64,000 nucleotides of DNA from Acanthosepion lycidas. Lineage: Eukaryota; Mollusca; Cephalopoda; Sepiida; Sepiidae. The position numbers and the translations under genes are program-made. Shown piece by piece: positions 44,081-56,235 of this stretch. Under the pieces are notes generated by a model. That model was not told the origin of the DNA and made no database searches. It saw only the letters and a program-made list of their open reading frames with translations. The stretch is from assembly GCA_963932145.1 (NCBI GenBank), contig OZ010582.1, forward strand, positions 11,050,197 through 11,114,196, read 5' to 3'. The stretch's first letter is position 1. Each line of letters begins with the position of its first letter.

Positions 44081-44139
44081 TGGGGGGGGTGAATGTCTGT
44101 GTGTTTGTGTTTGTCTGCAATAAACCAAAGTTATCATTT

Positions 44140-44780
44140 TTTTTATTTTGGTTTGATTTGATTTGTTTTACGGCATATCAACCTCAACGGTCTATTTAAT
44201 ACTGACAAGATTTTTATTGCTGGTAATATACTTTTCCAAAAATGTATTGTCAATATTTTTTCAAAAAATATATTGATGCTAATATTTTTTCGAAAAATAT
44301 ATTCATGCTAATATTTTATTTTATTTTAAATATTACCAGCAATACATTTTTCGAAAAATGTATTGCTGGTGATATTTTTTTCCAAAAGTTTATTACTGAT
44401 AACATTTTTTTTCAAAAATGTGTTTCTGGTAATATTTTATTCAAAAATGTATTGCCGCTAATATTTTTCCAGAAATGGGTTTGCTAGTATTAAAACCTAT
44501 TTTTATACTTTCATAGTGTTTTGACACCTTGAGGGGTATAACTATTTACCCATAGCTGGGATCCTGATAGGTGGTACCACATTGGATCAGGGTGAACCTG
44601 GGAACACCAGCAATTAAGAGGTGGTTCAACGCTCCTCAAAACTTCCTGATTAAATGCCTTGCTGTTGGAGGCAGTTTAACGTCTTACTGAGGACGTCCAA
44701 CGTTATCAGAAAAATGATTTACATTTATTTTTTCTTTCCAAATTCCCTTATATATTTACCGCGCAGTTTATTTCTAATTG
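44140..44780 (+). repeat. ~600-bp interspersed family with internal ~29-bp array, copy 1
   Basis: GGCATATCAACCTCAACGGTCTATTTAATACTGACAAGATTTTTATTGCTGGTAATAT begins the unit. Then about eight imperfect ~29-bp units (TTTTTCAAAAATGTATTGCTGGTAATA type, 44,200-44,480), TTTCATAGTGTTTTGA, CCCATAGCTGGGATCCTGATAGGTGGTACCACATTGG, and AACACCAGCAATTAAGAGGTGGTTCAACGCTCCTCAAAAC. All parts occur in reverse at 59,030-59,600. Confidence 0.8.
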
Positions 44781-45632
44781 AACTTGCATTCTAACAAGAC
44801 CTTCTATGCAAGAAGAAATGAAAAAAATATTGAGCAATACAATGGAGACATTCGCGCAAATATTTTAGTCATACATAAACAGCTTTCAATATTTAATTTT
44901 GTAAACATTATTTGATATGACGGCTGTCAGATGTTTGGAATAATTGGCTTTGAACTTCTTGCAGAAATTAACACTAACCTTATTGGAAAAATAGTTTTCT
45001 CTTGCAAACAAAAAAAAATACGTCTATTTCATGGATGTTGAATAGTATTTAGAACTGACGAATCAAGTCTCGCTGAAAAACATTCATTAGTTTACACGTT
45101 AGTATGCTTGGGATCATTATCTAGATTGAATATGAAACCTTTGAGAGTTTTGTTAATTTTTAATTCCTAGAAATATTACGTTGTAATTAAAAATATATAA
45201 TTGCAGAATGTACTCAAAGGTTATAAAGTAAATGTACCGAAAAACCGTGAAAATTCTGTCACTGAACTGATGACGAAGGCGTCATTTTGAAATGTAGAAA
45301 CGAATTTTAGATATTGATGTAGAGGTTGTCATTTTCTTTTCATGAAATTGATTGCCAAGCATCCAATTAGCTCGGGAAACTTCTTTATTGCCGCTAAAAT
45401 GACGACCTCAATTAGAAAGATTCATCGTCAAAATTCTCCACAAAATTTAAATCAGATGAAGGTCGAGCGGAAAAATATTTACTTGAGTAAACGTGTTCAA
45501 AACATTTTTTAGCCTGACCTTCCTATGTTTACTCTCCTAAATAAGACAGTGCATACTCGTAGAAACTTTTCGAATAGTTTTCGCTTATTTTGAGTTCACA
45601 GTTCCTTCATAAATGAAATAAATATGAAACAA
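44781..45632. other. non-coding stretch
   Basis: AT-rich, nothing recognised. Confidence 0.4.
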
Positions 45633-45634
45633 TA

Positions 45635-46202
45635 TACAGGGTGTCCCACAAAAAATTGACGTCGTTTCACAGGTCAATTATTTTCGTAATACTTGATGAA
45701 ATAACAGCAAATTTTCCCAGAATATATAGAAGCATATCAGAATTTTATATTTAATGGAAGAGGACAGTATGTGCTTATCTCAATGGGAATCTGCCATAGA
45801 GATGATTGGGTGTGGTGGAAATGAAGACAGTTTTCCGATGAAATGGCCGCCACGGCCACCGGACCTGTCCACGTGTAATTTCTTTTTATGGGGATATGTG
45901 AAAGGACTGGTCCATGTCCCCCCTCTAACTACTAGGATTGATGAACTTAAGCAGAAAATCACTTCCTCACCGGATAATGTTACGGGAGACAGTCTACAGC
46001 GTGTTTGGCAAGAGCTTAACTACCAACTTGACGTGTGCCGTGTCACAGGCGGTGCACATTTTGAACACTTATAAAATCGGTCCCATAATAAACTTATGAT
46101 GTTCAACACCTAAAGCCTTCAATTTCATTGAGATAGACTTATGAGTTTTTTTTAAGATAATTGCTTTTAAAATGATGTCAAATTCTTTGGGGTCTCCCAG
46201 TA
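45635..46202 (+). mobile_element. internally deleted mariner-superfamily element
   Basis: The left end reads TACAGGGTGTCCCACAAAAA and the reverse complement of the right end reads TACTGGGAGACCCCAAAGAA, an imperfect inverted repeat bordered by TA on both sides (45,633-45,634 and 46,203-46,204). Inside is a transposase C-terminus. About 600-700 bp of N-terminal coding sequence expected for the family is missing. Confidence 0.75.
45754..46074 (+). CDS. transposase C-terminal fragment (relic 3)
   Basis: A 106-codon open frame. From about residue 25 it carries FPMKWPPRPPDLSTCNFFLW, the third catalytic block of IS630/Tc1/mariner-type transposases (Asp in PPDL), then GYVKGLVHVPPLTTRIDELK, the VWQELNYQLDVCRVTGGAHF end and the final EHL. 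The first ~25 residues do not align and come from the deletion joint. The open frame suggests a rather young copy, but without the first two catalytic acids it cannot work. Confidence 0.8.
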   Translation: MEEDSMCLSQWESAIEMIGCGGNEDSFPMKWPPRPPDLSTCNFFLWGYVKGLVHVPPLTTRIDELKQKITSSPDNVTGDSLQRVWQELNYQLDVCRVTGGAHFEHL

Positions 46203-46204
46203 TA

Positions 46205-48840
46205 TCTGAGTAGTAATTTAATGTTAATATCATCATGAACACGCTTTGCTCTATCAACGGTAGATTCTGAGATCCTAACTTAAATCATCAAACCACAGTT
46301 AATGATATATTTTTCTACAATCGCTTGGAATACGACCTCTAACGGCGATAGATTGAATTGCATGTTTTGTGTCTTTCATTTTACTTGGTTTTAGTTTTTA
46401 TGCATTTTTAAATCGGTCAGTTTCAAATGCTTTCGTCATTTGATATATGGTTTCAGGTCTTCAATGTCACAATGGTGAAATATTTTAGAGAGAGATTTTC
46501 AAGAATGTTCTTCTTGAATGAGAGAGATTGGAAAGAGAAGTGCATAGTTTGCTGCTATCAGAAATGCATTTATGCGACAATGATCAACAAACGTCTTCAC
46601 CATTCGTTGCTACCATGCATTGTTGCTTAACGTTTTACAATTCTTTTGATTTGATCCATGAAATGACAGCAGATTGTTTAAAAATGCAAAGCACGAACCG
46701 GGGAGATGCTGTTATCAAATAACTTACTGAGAAGCGAAGTCAACTAGTTACAAAATTAAATGGTAGCTGAGTTTGCAACTTTTATTTCATTATTATATTT
46801 AACAATATTACCTATTTATTAATTCATTTAATAAACGAATAAACAAAATAATAATTAATCTACATAAATGCGAATTTCAGTTTGCCACAGTTTTTCAATT
46901 TAACTCTTAGAGTCCTTAGCCCAACATATCATACCAATTTGGAATAAGGCCGACTCCGTGAGTAAATTAAAACCATTCCTGCTGGATCTGAAACCCCATT
47001 CCTGAATTTATGGCTTCCCAAGTTTTCATTACTGCGATTGTTTTCGGCGAATTTTTTGCCTGATTTTTTGCGACGAATTTTTTGTACGATAAGAAATCCA
47101 GTGAAAGTCATCCATCAAATAAAAATAAATGTTTCTACGGAAAGTAAATTAAAATTTGAATTAAATGTCGGCAGAAGAATTATCATTGAAATTTTAAAAG
47201 GCAATGCAATACTTAAATACAGTGATAAATTTTGAGTTCTGTAGTTTATTGTTTCCTATGGCATACGGCAGAAGTATGCCTCACAAGAAGAAATCTCCAC
47301 CAAAAGAGGACCTGGTTGCACTCAAAAAGATCTAAGTTTGCAGCGTGGAATAGAAAGTCCCATGCAAATGTAAATCCAGATCAAACGACAGCCAAGAGAT
47401 CTTCGAATACTGAGAATAGATAATGACTTAGGGACATTCAATTTCCGGAACCAGCCGAAGGCCAAGTCAAGAGCCCTCCGCATGACCTAGTTTAATGCCG
47501 CCAGATAGGGCGACTTTTATGCTAGTAAGGAATAAAAGTGACTTAAATGAAAATCAGAAACTTACTTCTCAACACAGAATAACATAAATGTAAATCTTAA
47601 TCTTATGACACATCACTTAACGATCTAGCTAAATAATAATAATAAAATCCTATAATATAAACGCTAAAAAATAAAATACAATGGAAAATATAGTTTTCCT
47701 GCTGATAAGAACTTCTGTTCAAGAGCCTTTAAAATAACAAAATAAGCCTTTCCTACTCACAAACCCCAGTGACAAACATATAAATAGTCGATTTGCCGAC
47801 AGAGGGGAAGTATTGCTTTTCAGCATGAAAAAACTATCGCCATTTTCTTCATAACTAAACAAATACACTGTTTGTGTGTCTGTGTCTGTGCGTATGTATG
47901 CGTGTGTTACTGTGTGTGTGTGTCTCTGTATGTGTTCAGAACTACGTTACACAAGTCATATTATTTCTACGGAAGAAATAATTTAACCAAGTTAAAAGAG
48001 TACTTCCAATATGAAATACTGATTTTCAATGTTATTGCGTCCATAAAATTTAGAATGTTAGCAAAATATTTACTTTTTCTCTCCTAGATTGTTTAGACAG
48101 ATATGTTTCGAAAATTTCTGGATGGCATTCAAAATTCATTTTAGTCTTCAAGAAAAAAAATTGTCCATTTTTGTAAACCATGATGTCATTTTCTGTAAAT
48201 AACATTATCAGAAAAAATGTGGTACGTATAACAGTGATGTTGATGTTCTGTAGAGGACATTTAAAAAACGACTAATACTTAGTGAATCTGCTGATAGGTA
48301 ATTCTGCTTAACAATAATTTTAACTTCCAGTATAAAATGTCTAATTTCACGACAGTTCACAAGGCAGAAGAAAACAATTCACAACATAAATCGTGACTGT
48401 AATTATGTTTTATAATCAGTCAGCAGATATCTACAGGTTCGGACGCATCCATTCATAGATTTTTAGTTAGTTTTTCTTGTGTTTTAATAATTTTTTTCTT
48501 TTGCTGGACATAAATTTTGTCTGATGGTGTTCTGTGTCCGAGTGCTTTCAGGAATATATTTAGCCATTATCAAGGATGACTTTATTTTGACCCTTACCTG
48601 AATGTAGGGATTGTATTAGGTATGTATATTTTCAGTCGTTTTTAATGAAACATGTATAAAATTTGGATTGCTGCGCAAATACACCACTCACACACATATT
48701 GTTCCTCACTGTTTATTACAACTAAGTTTCATGCGCATAGCAATTGTCAGGGTAGGACTGAAACTTAACGTGCAAAATATAAATTAAAATTTAAAGCCTA
48801 CAGTTAAGAGACTAGGAAATTCCTATATATACATATATAT
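46205..48840. other. 2.6-kb non-coding stretch
   Basis: Small ORFs (46,427-46,630; 46,528-46,722; 47,038-47,235; 47,232-47,423) have no recognisable domain. A GT-rich tract lies at 47,868-47,935. At 48,728-48,765 the arms TAAGTTTCA and TGAAACTTA bracket TTGCTATGCGCA (minus strand), a hairpin reminiscent of the PLE tails. No gene is supported. Confidence 0.4.
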
Positions 48841-48924
48841 ATAACGGAATAGTAATTTTGGATATTTTTTCACAATATATCACCATGTCTAGCCCTAGAA
48901 ATCACAAGAGAATGCATAAAATCA

Positions 48925-49050
48925 TAGGAGGGCAGTTCCATCCTATTTCTGGGACACATCAGCAATGCGCTACCGAGAATCGAACACGGATCGTTACGAT
49001 ACGACGCAATCAACATACTATTTGGCCAGCGGGCCCCATTGACAAAGGGG
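48925..49050 (-). repeat. tRNA-derived SINE head
   Basis: Minus strand: GGCCCGCTGGCCAAATAGT (A box TGGCCAAATAGT, near 49,017-49,028), then GATCCGTGTTCGATTCTCGG (B box GTGTTCGATTC, 48,977-48,987). 48,973-48,989 can form a T arm with loop TTCGATT. No proper acceptor stem, so SINE rather than tRNA. The 155-codon ORF over it is not credible, since it continues into a (TA)n tract. Confidence 0.6.
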
Positions 49051-49138
49051 AAATTAAGAAACAATATAGCACAGCATATCCATTTATACGCATCCAAGGA
49101 TACATAAGCTCAGGACTCGATATATTTATAACTCCTAT

Positions 49139-49139
49139 C

Positions 49140-49210
<71 letters not shown>
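49139..49210. repeat. (TA)n microsatellite
   Basis: About 35 TA units between the SINE region and the first direct repeat copy. Confidence 0.95.
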
Positions 49211-49211
<1 letters not shown>

Positions 49212-49214
49212 TTC

Positions 49215-49335
49215 ATGAATTATTCATACATAAAACAAATACAAAGGTTAATGATTAAATGGCGAGAAATCCATCTTCAGGAACAATTCAATAATATACA
49301 AAAAACCGAATCTGTTTATGAATGAAAAGATCCTA
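49215..49335 (+). repeat. 120-bp direct repeat, copy 1
   Basis: GAATTATTCATACATAAAACAAATACAAAGGTTAATGATTAAATGGCGAGAAATCC...CCGAATCTGTTTATGAATGAAAAGATCCT is repeated at 49,738-49,860 with about ten differences. The minus strand contains CCTGAAGATGG...CCATTTAAT, a remnant of the CTGANGA-stem pattern without GAAA. Confidence 0.8.
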
Positions 49336-49369
49336 TTTTATAAATTTCCGTCGCATTAGATCTTTTTAT

Positions 49370-49410
49370 TTTACAAGCTTTCGTCTGTTCCTACAGACAT
49401 CCTCAGGTAT
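49370..49410 (-). ncRNA. hammerhead-like core with six-pair stem II
   Basis: Minus strand: CTGAGGA (49,400-49,406), one unpaired base, perfect stem GTCTGT/ACAGAC with loop AGGA-type (49,383-49,398), then GAAA (49,379-49,382). After GAAA the sequence GCTTGTA does not give the C15.2-G16.2 pair normally needed, so catalysis is doubtful. Shared architecture with the other hammerhead-like repeats supports common origin. Confidence 0.4.
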
Positions 49411-49737
49411 GAAATATTGTGTTCTTGTTTATACTCTCAGTAATAAGTGGACAAACGAAAACAAGGTTGTAATCCAAAAAATGCTATGAGAAATGTGTGT
49501 TATAGTTTTGGAACGTGCAGTCGCAACGCTGAGTTTGAATTTAAATTTTAAGGTTAAGGTTCTGCGTTTATGTACAAATGTAATGATAAGAGAATTCTTT
49601 TTTACTGGTAAATTTTCCGTCAAAGTGGCATGAACTATATTGTTCAATAATTACAGTAATGTCGCACTTATTATCCGAAAGCTGCACTTGGATCAGTTAT
49701 TTTAATTTCAATAAAGGTGCAATTAATTTAAAAATTC

Positions 49738-49862
49738 AGGAATTATTCATGCATAAAACAAATACAAAGGTTAATCATTAAATGGCGATAAATACATCTT
49801 CGCGAACAATTCAATAATATACAAAAACCCCGAATCTGTTTATGAATGAAAAGATCCTGTAC
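49738..49862 (+). repeat. 120-bp direct repeat, copy 2
   Basis: Second copy of 49,215-49,335, 523 bp downstream in the same orientation. The interval between contains the hammerhead-like core and no ORF with a known domain. Confidence 0.8.
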
Positions 49863-49972
49863 TATATTAAAGTATTGATGATGGAGAGTTATGCGGACGT
49901 ATCTGTATGGATTAGCCAAGAAATAACAATAACAATACATATAAATACATACAATAAATATAGCATGCCAAA

Positions 49973-50046
<74 letters not shown>

Positions 50047-50416
50047 TTGTTTGTTGATGTGGATGTCTGTGTGTGAATGTGTGGGTGTACAAAAATAGCT
50101 TTAGAAAAATGCACTTACATACAATCAATTACACACCAACAAATATAAACATATATTCTCACACAACAAATGGAAGTAAATTTACAATGTATGTTATAAA
50201 TATATATATGTTTAAATTTTACAAGGGTCATTTTTCAATCTGTATCTGACGATTGCCATGTGTAGCAACCCCAGATTTGTACGAAACAGTGGGGAACAAA
50301 TTGCATATTTATTCGTAGTAGTATAAATTTTACATCGACCACTATCTTATAATATCGTAAACTCAATGCTATTGGTAATAAAACATTGCTCGATGTCAAA
50401 TAACACAGGTAAAATT

Positions 50417-50486
<70 letters not shown>

Positions 50487-50970
50487 CAAGTTATTCTGAT
50501 TCTGCTATATTTTTTATGGAAGGTTTGATGATCTTGTCTATCCGCTTAGAATAATTTACGTGGTGCTGAAATAGATATATGTATTTTTTTTATGTTAAAC
50601 GAAAATGATTGTCTGTTACTTGATAGATGTCACAAGAAAAATATGGAATGTCTACCAATGTGGGGAGCGGTCAGGTATGAGAGGAACGATGTCGTAATGA
50701 GCAGGATGTAGGGACAACGCAAATATACTGTTCAGATCATACCCCGCAAGGTCCAAGTTAATCGCACATTTAGGTGTGCAGACCTAATTCGCGACAGTTG
50801 TCATCTTGACGCCCACGGACGGTCCAATTTTCACCTGCCATGTATTATTTGATTCGGAAAATTGAAGTGTGTGTCGAAAACCTTCCATGACACTTCTTTC
50901 ACTCATGAAATCATTAAAAAGCACGTGCAGCAGACGAGAGATTATGGACCATTCTTACTGCCAATCAAGC
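49863..50970. other. spacer with (TA)n/(GT)n tracts
   Basis: (TA)n at 49,976-50,024 then (GT)n to 50,047; (TA)n at 50,421-50,483. 50,640-50,960 is of more even composition but holds nothing recognisable. Confidence 0.45.
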
Positions 50971-50971
50971 A

Positions 50972-51145
<174 letters not shown>

Positions 51146-51148
<3 letters not shown>

Positions 51149-51360
51149 TGAACATTGAAGTCAACACTTAGTAGCGACAGTCTGTTTCATTCTAGACGCA
51201 ATTATCAGGCCACGATTGCATCTAGCATGAAACAGACTGTTGCCTCTAAGTGTTGACTTCTATGTTCACTTTTATATTTACACACGCTCTATCTCTGATA
51301 TTGAGCACTTTATCCCATAAATATAGCACACCATTTGAGTATATTTCTTCATATATATAT
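51146..51360. mobile_element. head-to-head inverted pair of PLE tails
   Basis: 51,146-51,203 and 51,214-51,271 are near-perfect reverse complements: AAGTGAACATTGAAGTCAAC ... against ... GTTGACTTCTATGTTCACTT. The right copy continues with the conserved PLE tail (TTTACACACGCTCTATCTCTGATATTGAGCAC) to 51,360, as at 6,285-6,375. Each arm contains GAAACAGACTG, but the hammerhead CTGANGA box is lost (CTGATAA on the minus arm, CCACGA on the plus arm). Confidence 0.8.
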
Positions 51361-51389
51361 ATTTCTTCACACACATACAGACACACACC

Positions 51390-51475
<86 letters not shown>
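51361..51475. repeat. CA and (TA)n microsatellites
   Basis: CACACA at 51,368-51,408 and (TA)n at 51,409-51,475. Confidence 0.95.
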
Positions 51476-51479
<4 letters not shown>

Positions 51480-51548
51480 GTTAAAGTAATGTCGTTTTTT
51501 ACGTTAAAAAAATGCGTCAAAACCGACATTATTTTTGCACCAACCTAA
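51476..51548. mobile_element. 73-bp mariner MITE, copy 3, next to (TA)n
   Basis: Right end ATTTTTGCACCAACCTAA as in copies 1 and 2; the left end TTAGGTTAAAGTAATGTCG has lost about 7 bases (GGTGCAAAA part). It is preceded by (TA)n and followed by TATATATA, again a TA target in a microsatellite. Confidence 0.88.
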
Positions 51549-52929
51549 TATATATATTTATATTATATCTGAGGAATAAATGAATTTTTTTTCCTCTGAC
51601 ATTATTTCCTATGTTTTGGACGCCCATGTTCGAAGAGAAGTCCTGTTTTTTAAATATATATATTTTTTAAGCCGTGTCATTTCTGCGCATTTGAAAGATT
51701 TAACAAAGAAAGTATATCCCCACGTTCAAACGTTCATCCTCTTCAAGCCGAAACCACCGTTTGATGTGGCTTGTTTGAGATGTGGGGCCTTGGAGATCCA
51801 ATGCCCAATTAGACTTTTTTCAGATCTCCAAATTCTTTACTACTCATTTTCTTCCTATCCGAAACGTCACGAATTTAATGTCTAAGGAATCAATATATTT
51901 CTCATTCGAGATTGTTTCCAAATAGTACAAATGTTTTTTTGTGTATACTCCCAATGTAGTAGGCATCGAGATATCTTTTTGAATAATGTGAATTATCACT
52001 ACGCGCTTCCGCATTCGATATCCCAGTTAAAAAAAAAAATGTGCTCACCGGCAAGTTTTGTAATTTCCACGCGCCATGTAGAGGAAATCCGCGTCTGATA
52101 CGTGTTCTTTATACCACTCGATCAAAAAGACTGCCACATAGAATATACACTCTTCAAAAAGGCTAAATGAACCTTGGTGTGCTGACACGCTTTTTTGCGG
52201 TCCTGCTGTAGAAAGCACATTGTATCAGATGATACAGGACACAGGACTACATATGTATAAAAAATTAACGTTATGGCGTAGTATGATATATATATATATA
52301 TATATATATATGACGGGTGTAAGAGCAAAATTTCCCAGTTGCAAGATTAAGATTTTAAATGTTCTATCTTAGAAATGACTAAAGATATCTTACTGGAATT
52401 CTCCAAGTTTTTTATAACACTATTGGGCTCTACTTGGTAAATAAGAAAGTTTTAGCTCGAAGTTGAAATGAAGATCGCTCTGCTGTTGTGACATTCTGAC
52501 CCAGTTTTCCTTTCCACTGTTCCCCCATTTTAAACTTATTCACCGTTCTTTTCATTTTTTTTAAATGGACTTTGAAGATGGAAACCAGAGTATGAATTTT
52601 GGTACAATTACTGAAGGCCTGAATTATATTTTTTTTCATCTCAACATTGCCTTGTTCGGGAGACATAATGGGTCTGAAACAAAACCATTTTAAACTGTTG
52701 TCTTCGTAGCTGAATAATTCAAAGGTTTTTTTTTTTTTTAGTGATTCTTACGAAAAATGGTTATCAAGACTGCTAATGTTCTTATCTGAATACATGTAAA
52801 AAGAAAAGTTATTTAGTGGTTTTTCGCGCGATGTACATGCATTTATAAGATTTGGCCAATTTTGCAGTTACATCTGGTATTCATAGATACATACACACAA
52901 AGACACACACACTCAAAAAAGGTTACATC

Positions 52930-52930
<1 letters not shown>
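51549..52930. other. 1.4-kb non-coding stretch
   Basis: ORFs at 51,580-51,885 and 52,430-52,666 have no recognisable domain. A short (TA)n lies at 52,286-52,311 and a poly-T at 52,728-52,739. Confidence 0.4.
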
Positions 52931-52931
<1 letters not shown>

Positions 52932-52970
<39 letters not shown>

Positions 52971-53038
52971 TGTGTGTGCGTGTGTGTGTGTATATATATA
53001 TATATGTGTGTGTGTGTGTATATGTATATATATATATA

Positions 53039-53106
<68 letters not shown>
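52932..53106. repeat. compound (TA)n/(TG)n microsatellite
   Basis: Alternating (TA)n and (TG)n blocks. The overlapping ORFs are YIYI/VCVC products. Confidence 0.95.
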
Positions 53107-53107
<1 letters not shown>

Positions 53108-53269
53108 GGTGCGATGTGTAAATTGTCACTATTTTATTTTTTTTAAATTTCGAGAATGGGCGATGTTTGGTTTTCATTATGTCGACAACACAGTATAATA
53201 CCACCCTCTGTGGGAAGAAAGGATCCCCATGACGCAATTCACCCTGCCAAAACTTTGAAAACATCATGC

Positions 53270-53815
53270 TCTACTGCTTGACATTCGCGCGGAAAACTCC
53301 ATTTCAGAGTGTTTGGGTGTCAATCGACGAGAGTGTAGAGGATTCGGAAATAGAAATAGTGATTACGAAGGGAGCGGCATATCGGGCAACTCATTATGAT
53401 CGTTCTGATAAGGAAAAGATTCCAGAATTTGTTGGGGAAGGCCTCAAAACCCAACACGGACGCCTACATCAAGTGCCTTGAGGAGGCACTGCAGGTCTTA
53501 GTCAAGATGTTGGTTGCTGGAAGAACGTATGTCTGGCAATAGGAGCTGAATCTTCCCACACAAGCAGGAGAAATGATATCACGCCATGGCATCTACCTCC
53601 CCAGACTCCAAACCCTTTGATTATTATGTGTGGGGTGCAGCTGAGGGAAAAACCAATAAAACTTTTTGTAACGCTAAAGTTGAACTGAAGTCAAAATTTT
53701 TGGCAGCATTCACTAGGACTGCAAGCAAGGAAATTGTCCATGAGAATTGCATGGGATTCCGAAGACATCTGAAAGACGTGGCTGAATGCAATATTGATTT
53801 TATTGAATAACTTTA
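53270..53815 (+). pseudogene. mariner-superfamily transposase relic 4
   Basis: Reading across three frames: KKIPEFVGEGLKT-like segment (EKIPEFVGEGLKT, 53,420-53,450), NTDAYIKCLEEALQVLVKML then AGRTYVWQ (53,456-53,540), where the Asp of the usual WQQD-AP motif has been lost, SRHGIYLPR and PDSKPFDYYVWGAAEGKTNK (53,603-53,662, third catalytic block), and a C-terminus ASKEIVHENCMGFRRHLKDV ending NIDFIE-stop at 53,808. This is a different group from relics 1-3 (the NPLDYYVWG...NKTLCNTKDELK type). Two frameshifts and a stop. Confidence 0.8.
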
Positions 53816-53922
53816 CTCTTTTTATAACAAGATATATTTTGTACAATAGTAAATATATACCTATTGAAATGATGTTAGTGTTATTTTAATTTAGCTATTG
53901 TAGACGACAATTTATCCATCGC

Positions 53923-53965
<43 letters not shown>

Positions 53966-54404
53966 ATACGACATGATTTTCGTCAAGAAATGAATCCATG
54001 CTTTAGAACAAATAAATGCTATATAAGGATATTGTGCTCACTGGAGAGTACTTGTTTTTTTTTTCATAATGTTTTCCCGAATTCGCAGCCCGAACGACAT
54101 AAAATAGATGCGTTTATTTGAAATATGAGTATTTACTATAAGAACATTTGAAATCCTCTTTCTTTCTCTCTCTAATATAATGTCCAAGATATGCAAATAC
54201 TTGGTGGAATATGAATATCCCTTCTCAGCTCTGTAATAATTTTCGTTTAGGAGTATGTTTGCAAACAGCAGATAAGAGAAGATAACATCTAACCCACTCA
54301 TATCTTATCTTCTCTCTCCCACCTTACTTCCCCACTTCGTTAATTTTACATATGCTTGATGAGGTCCATCAAAAACGTGTGAATTTCTTTTCATTTTTCA
54401 TTTC
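53816..54404. other. non-coding stretch with (TA)n
   Basis: (TA)n at 53,928-53,960. 54,300-54,330 is CT-rich. Nothing else is recognisable. Confidence 0.4.
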
Positions 54405-54588
54405 AACTTTTGGAAGTAAAGTCTGATGATCCAGAGCCCTGTTAAAGGGGTTGTGGTGAAATAACTTATTACAGGGAACCTTAAAGTGGTCTGTTTTTAT
54501 TCAAACATATCGGCTTTGAATTTTACATTGAACTCTCTGGATATCATCCTCCTTGGGTCTACCCATGCGGATTACCTAGTTTTGCATA

Positions 54589-54595
<7 letters not shown>
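54405..54595 (+). repeat. repeat family with long-stem hammerhead-like core, copy B
   Basis: AAGT-CTGATGA (54,423-54,429), stem II CCAGAGCCCT / AGGGGTTGTGG (imperfect), GAAA (54,458-54,461), then TAACTTATTACAGG, CCTTAAAGTGGTCTGTTTTT (as at 24,376-24,400) and ATCATCCTCCTTGGGTCTACCCATGCGGATTACC (as at 23,625-23,665, reversed). GT before the core can pair with AC after ATT for a two-pair stem I. GAAA is intact here but GAAG in copy A. Confidence 0.65.

Positions 54596-54653
<58 letters not shown>
54592..54653. repeat. (TA)n microsatellite
   Basis: About 31 TA units at the end of the hammerhead-like repeat; the related copy A also ends in (TA)n. Confidence 0.95.
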
Positions 54654-54658
<5 letters not shown>

Positions 54659-55380
54659 ATTTCCAGAAATTTTGTGGTCTGCTTTGAATATACCTGGGAA
54701 TACCTTTTCCCTTTAGGTCCTTTTATATCTGTGATATATTGATGCTTTATTAATTGTACCAAAAGAAAATTCAATGTCATATTTCTGTGGCTTCAAATCT
54801 CATTGTTTCTTGTTGATTTTCTATGAATCACACCATCATATATCAGCCTGCACGTACTCACCATAATTGACATCACTCATACGACTTGAAAGCTTTCATA
54901 TTATTTCCTGGTTCATACACATTTTTTTATCATTGTTTTATCAATTCGATTGAAAGAGGGAATAGAATGTGACTAATAAAAATTGATCATTTACTCATTA
55001 ATTTGTATTTTTTATAAATCTTCAAACTACTTACTTGAAATAAAAATAGTATTATAACGCATTCGTTAAGCTGTACATATTCTCTCATTAACAACAAAAA
55101 AGCCACATTAGTTACTAACCCATCGTATATTGACTAAACACCACGTGTACTATGCATGATCGGCCTTTAATTGAAGATAAACTAAATCTGAGGAAGAGTT
55201 TTATCGGTTGACCTAGCTGGACAAATCATATACATTGACAGGGGTTTTAAGGACTGGTAAACAATACATGTCCAACACAAAATTGTTCAAGGTTAATATC
55301 ACATCGAATTATCTATATATGGGTCTGTTCGTCTTTCAAGTTCGCGGACTCTCTACACCTCTCTATACCGGCATATCTCT
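54654..55380. other. non-coding stretch
   Basis: AT-rich DNA with no recognised feature. Confidence 0.4.
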
Positions 55381-55386
55381 CTTTCT

Positions 55387-56235
<849 letters not shown>

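Noticed and set aside
48728-48765. Further hammerhead-like sequence (CTGACAA...GAAAC, minus strand)
   Set aside because: The box reads CTGACAA rather than CTGANGA, and GAAA lies inside a perfect nine-pair stem TAAGTTTCA/TGAAACTTA, so a plain hairpin is the likelier fold.
48858-49325. 155-codon ORF
   Set aside because: It covers an antisense SINE head and then a (TA)n tract (YIYI run) and part of a direct repeat. No protein domain.
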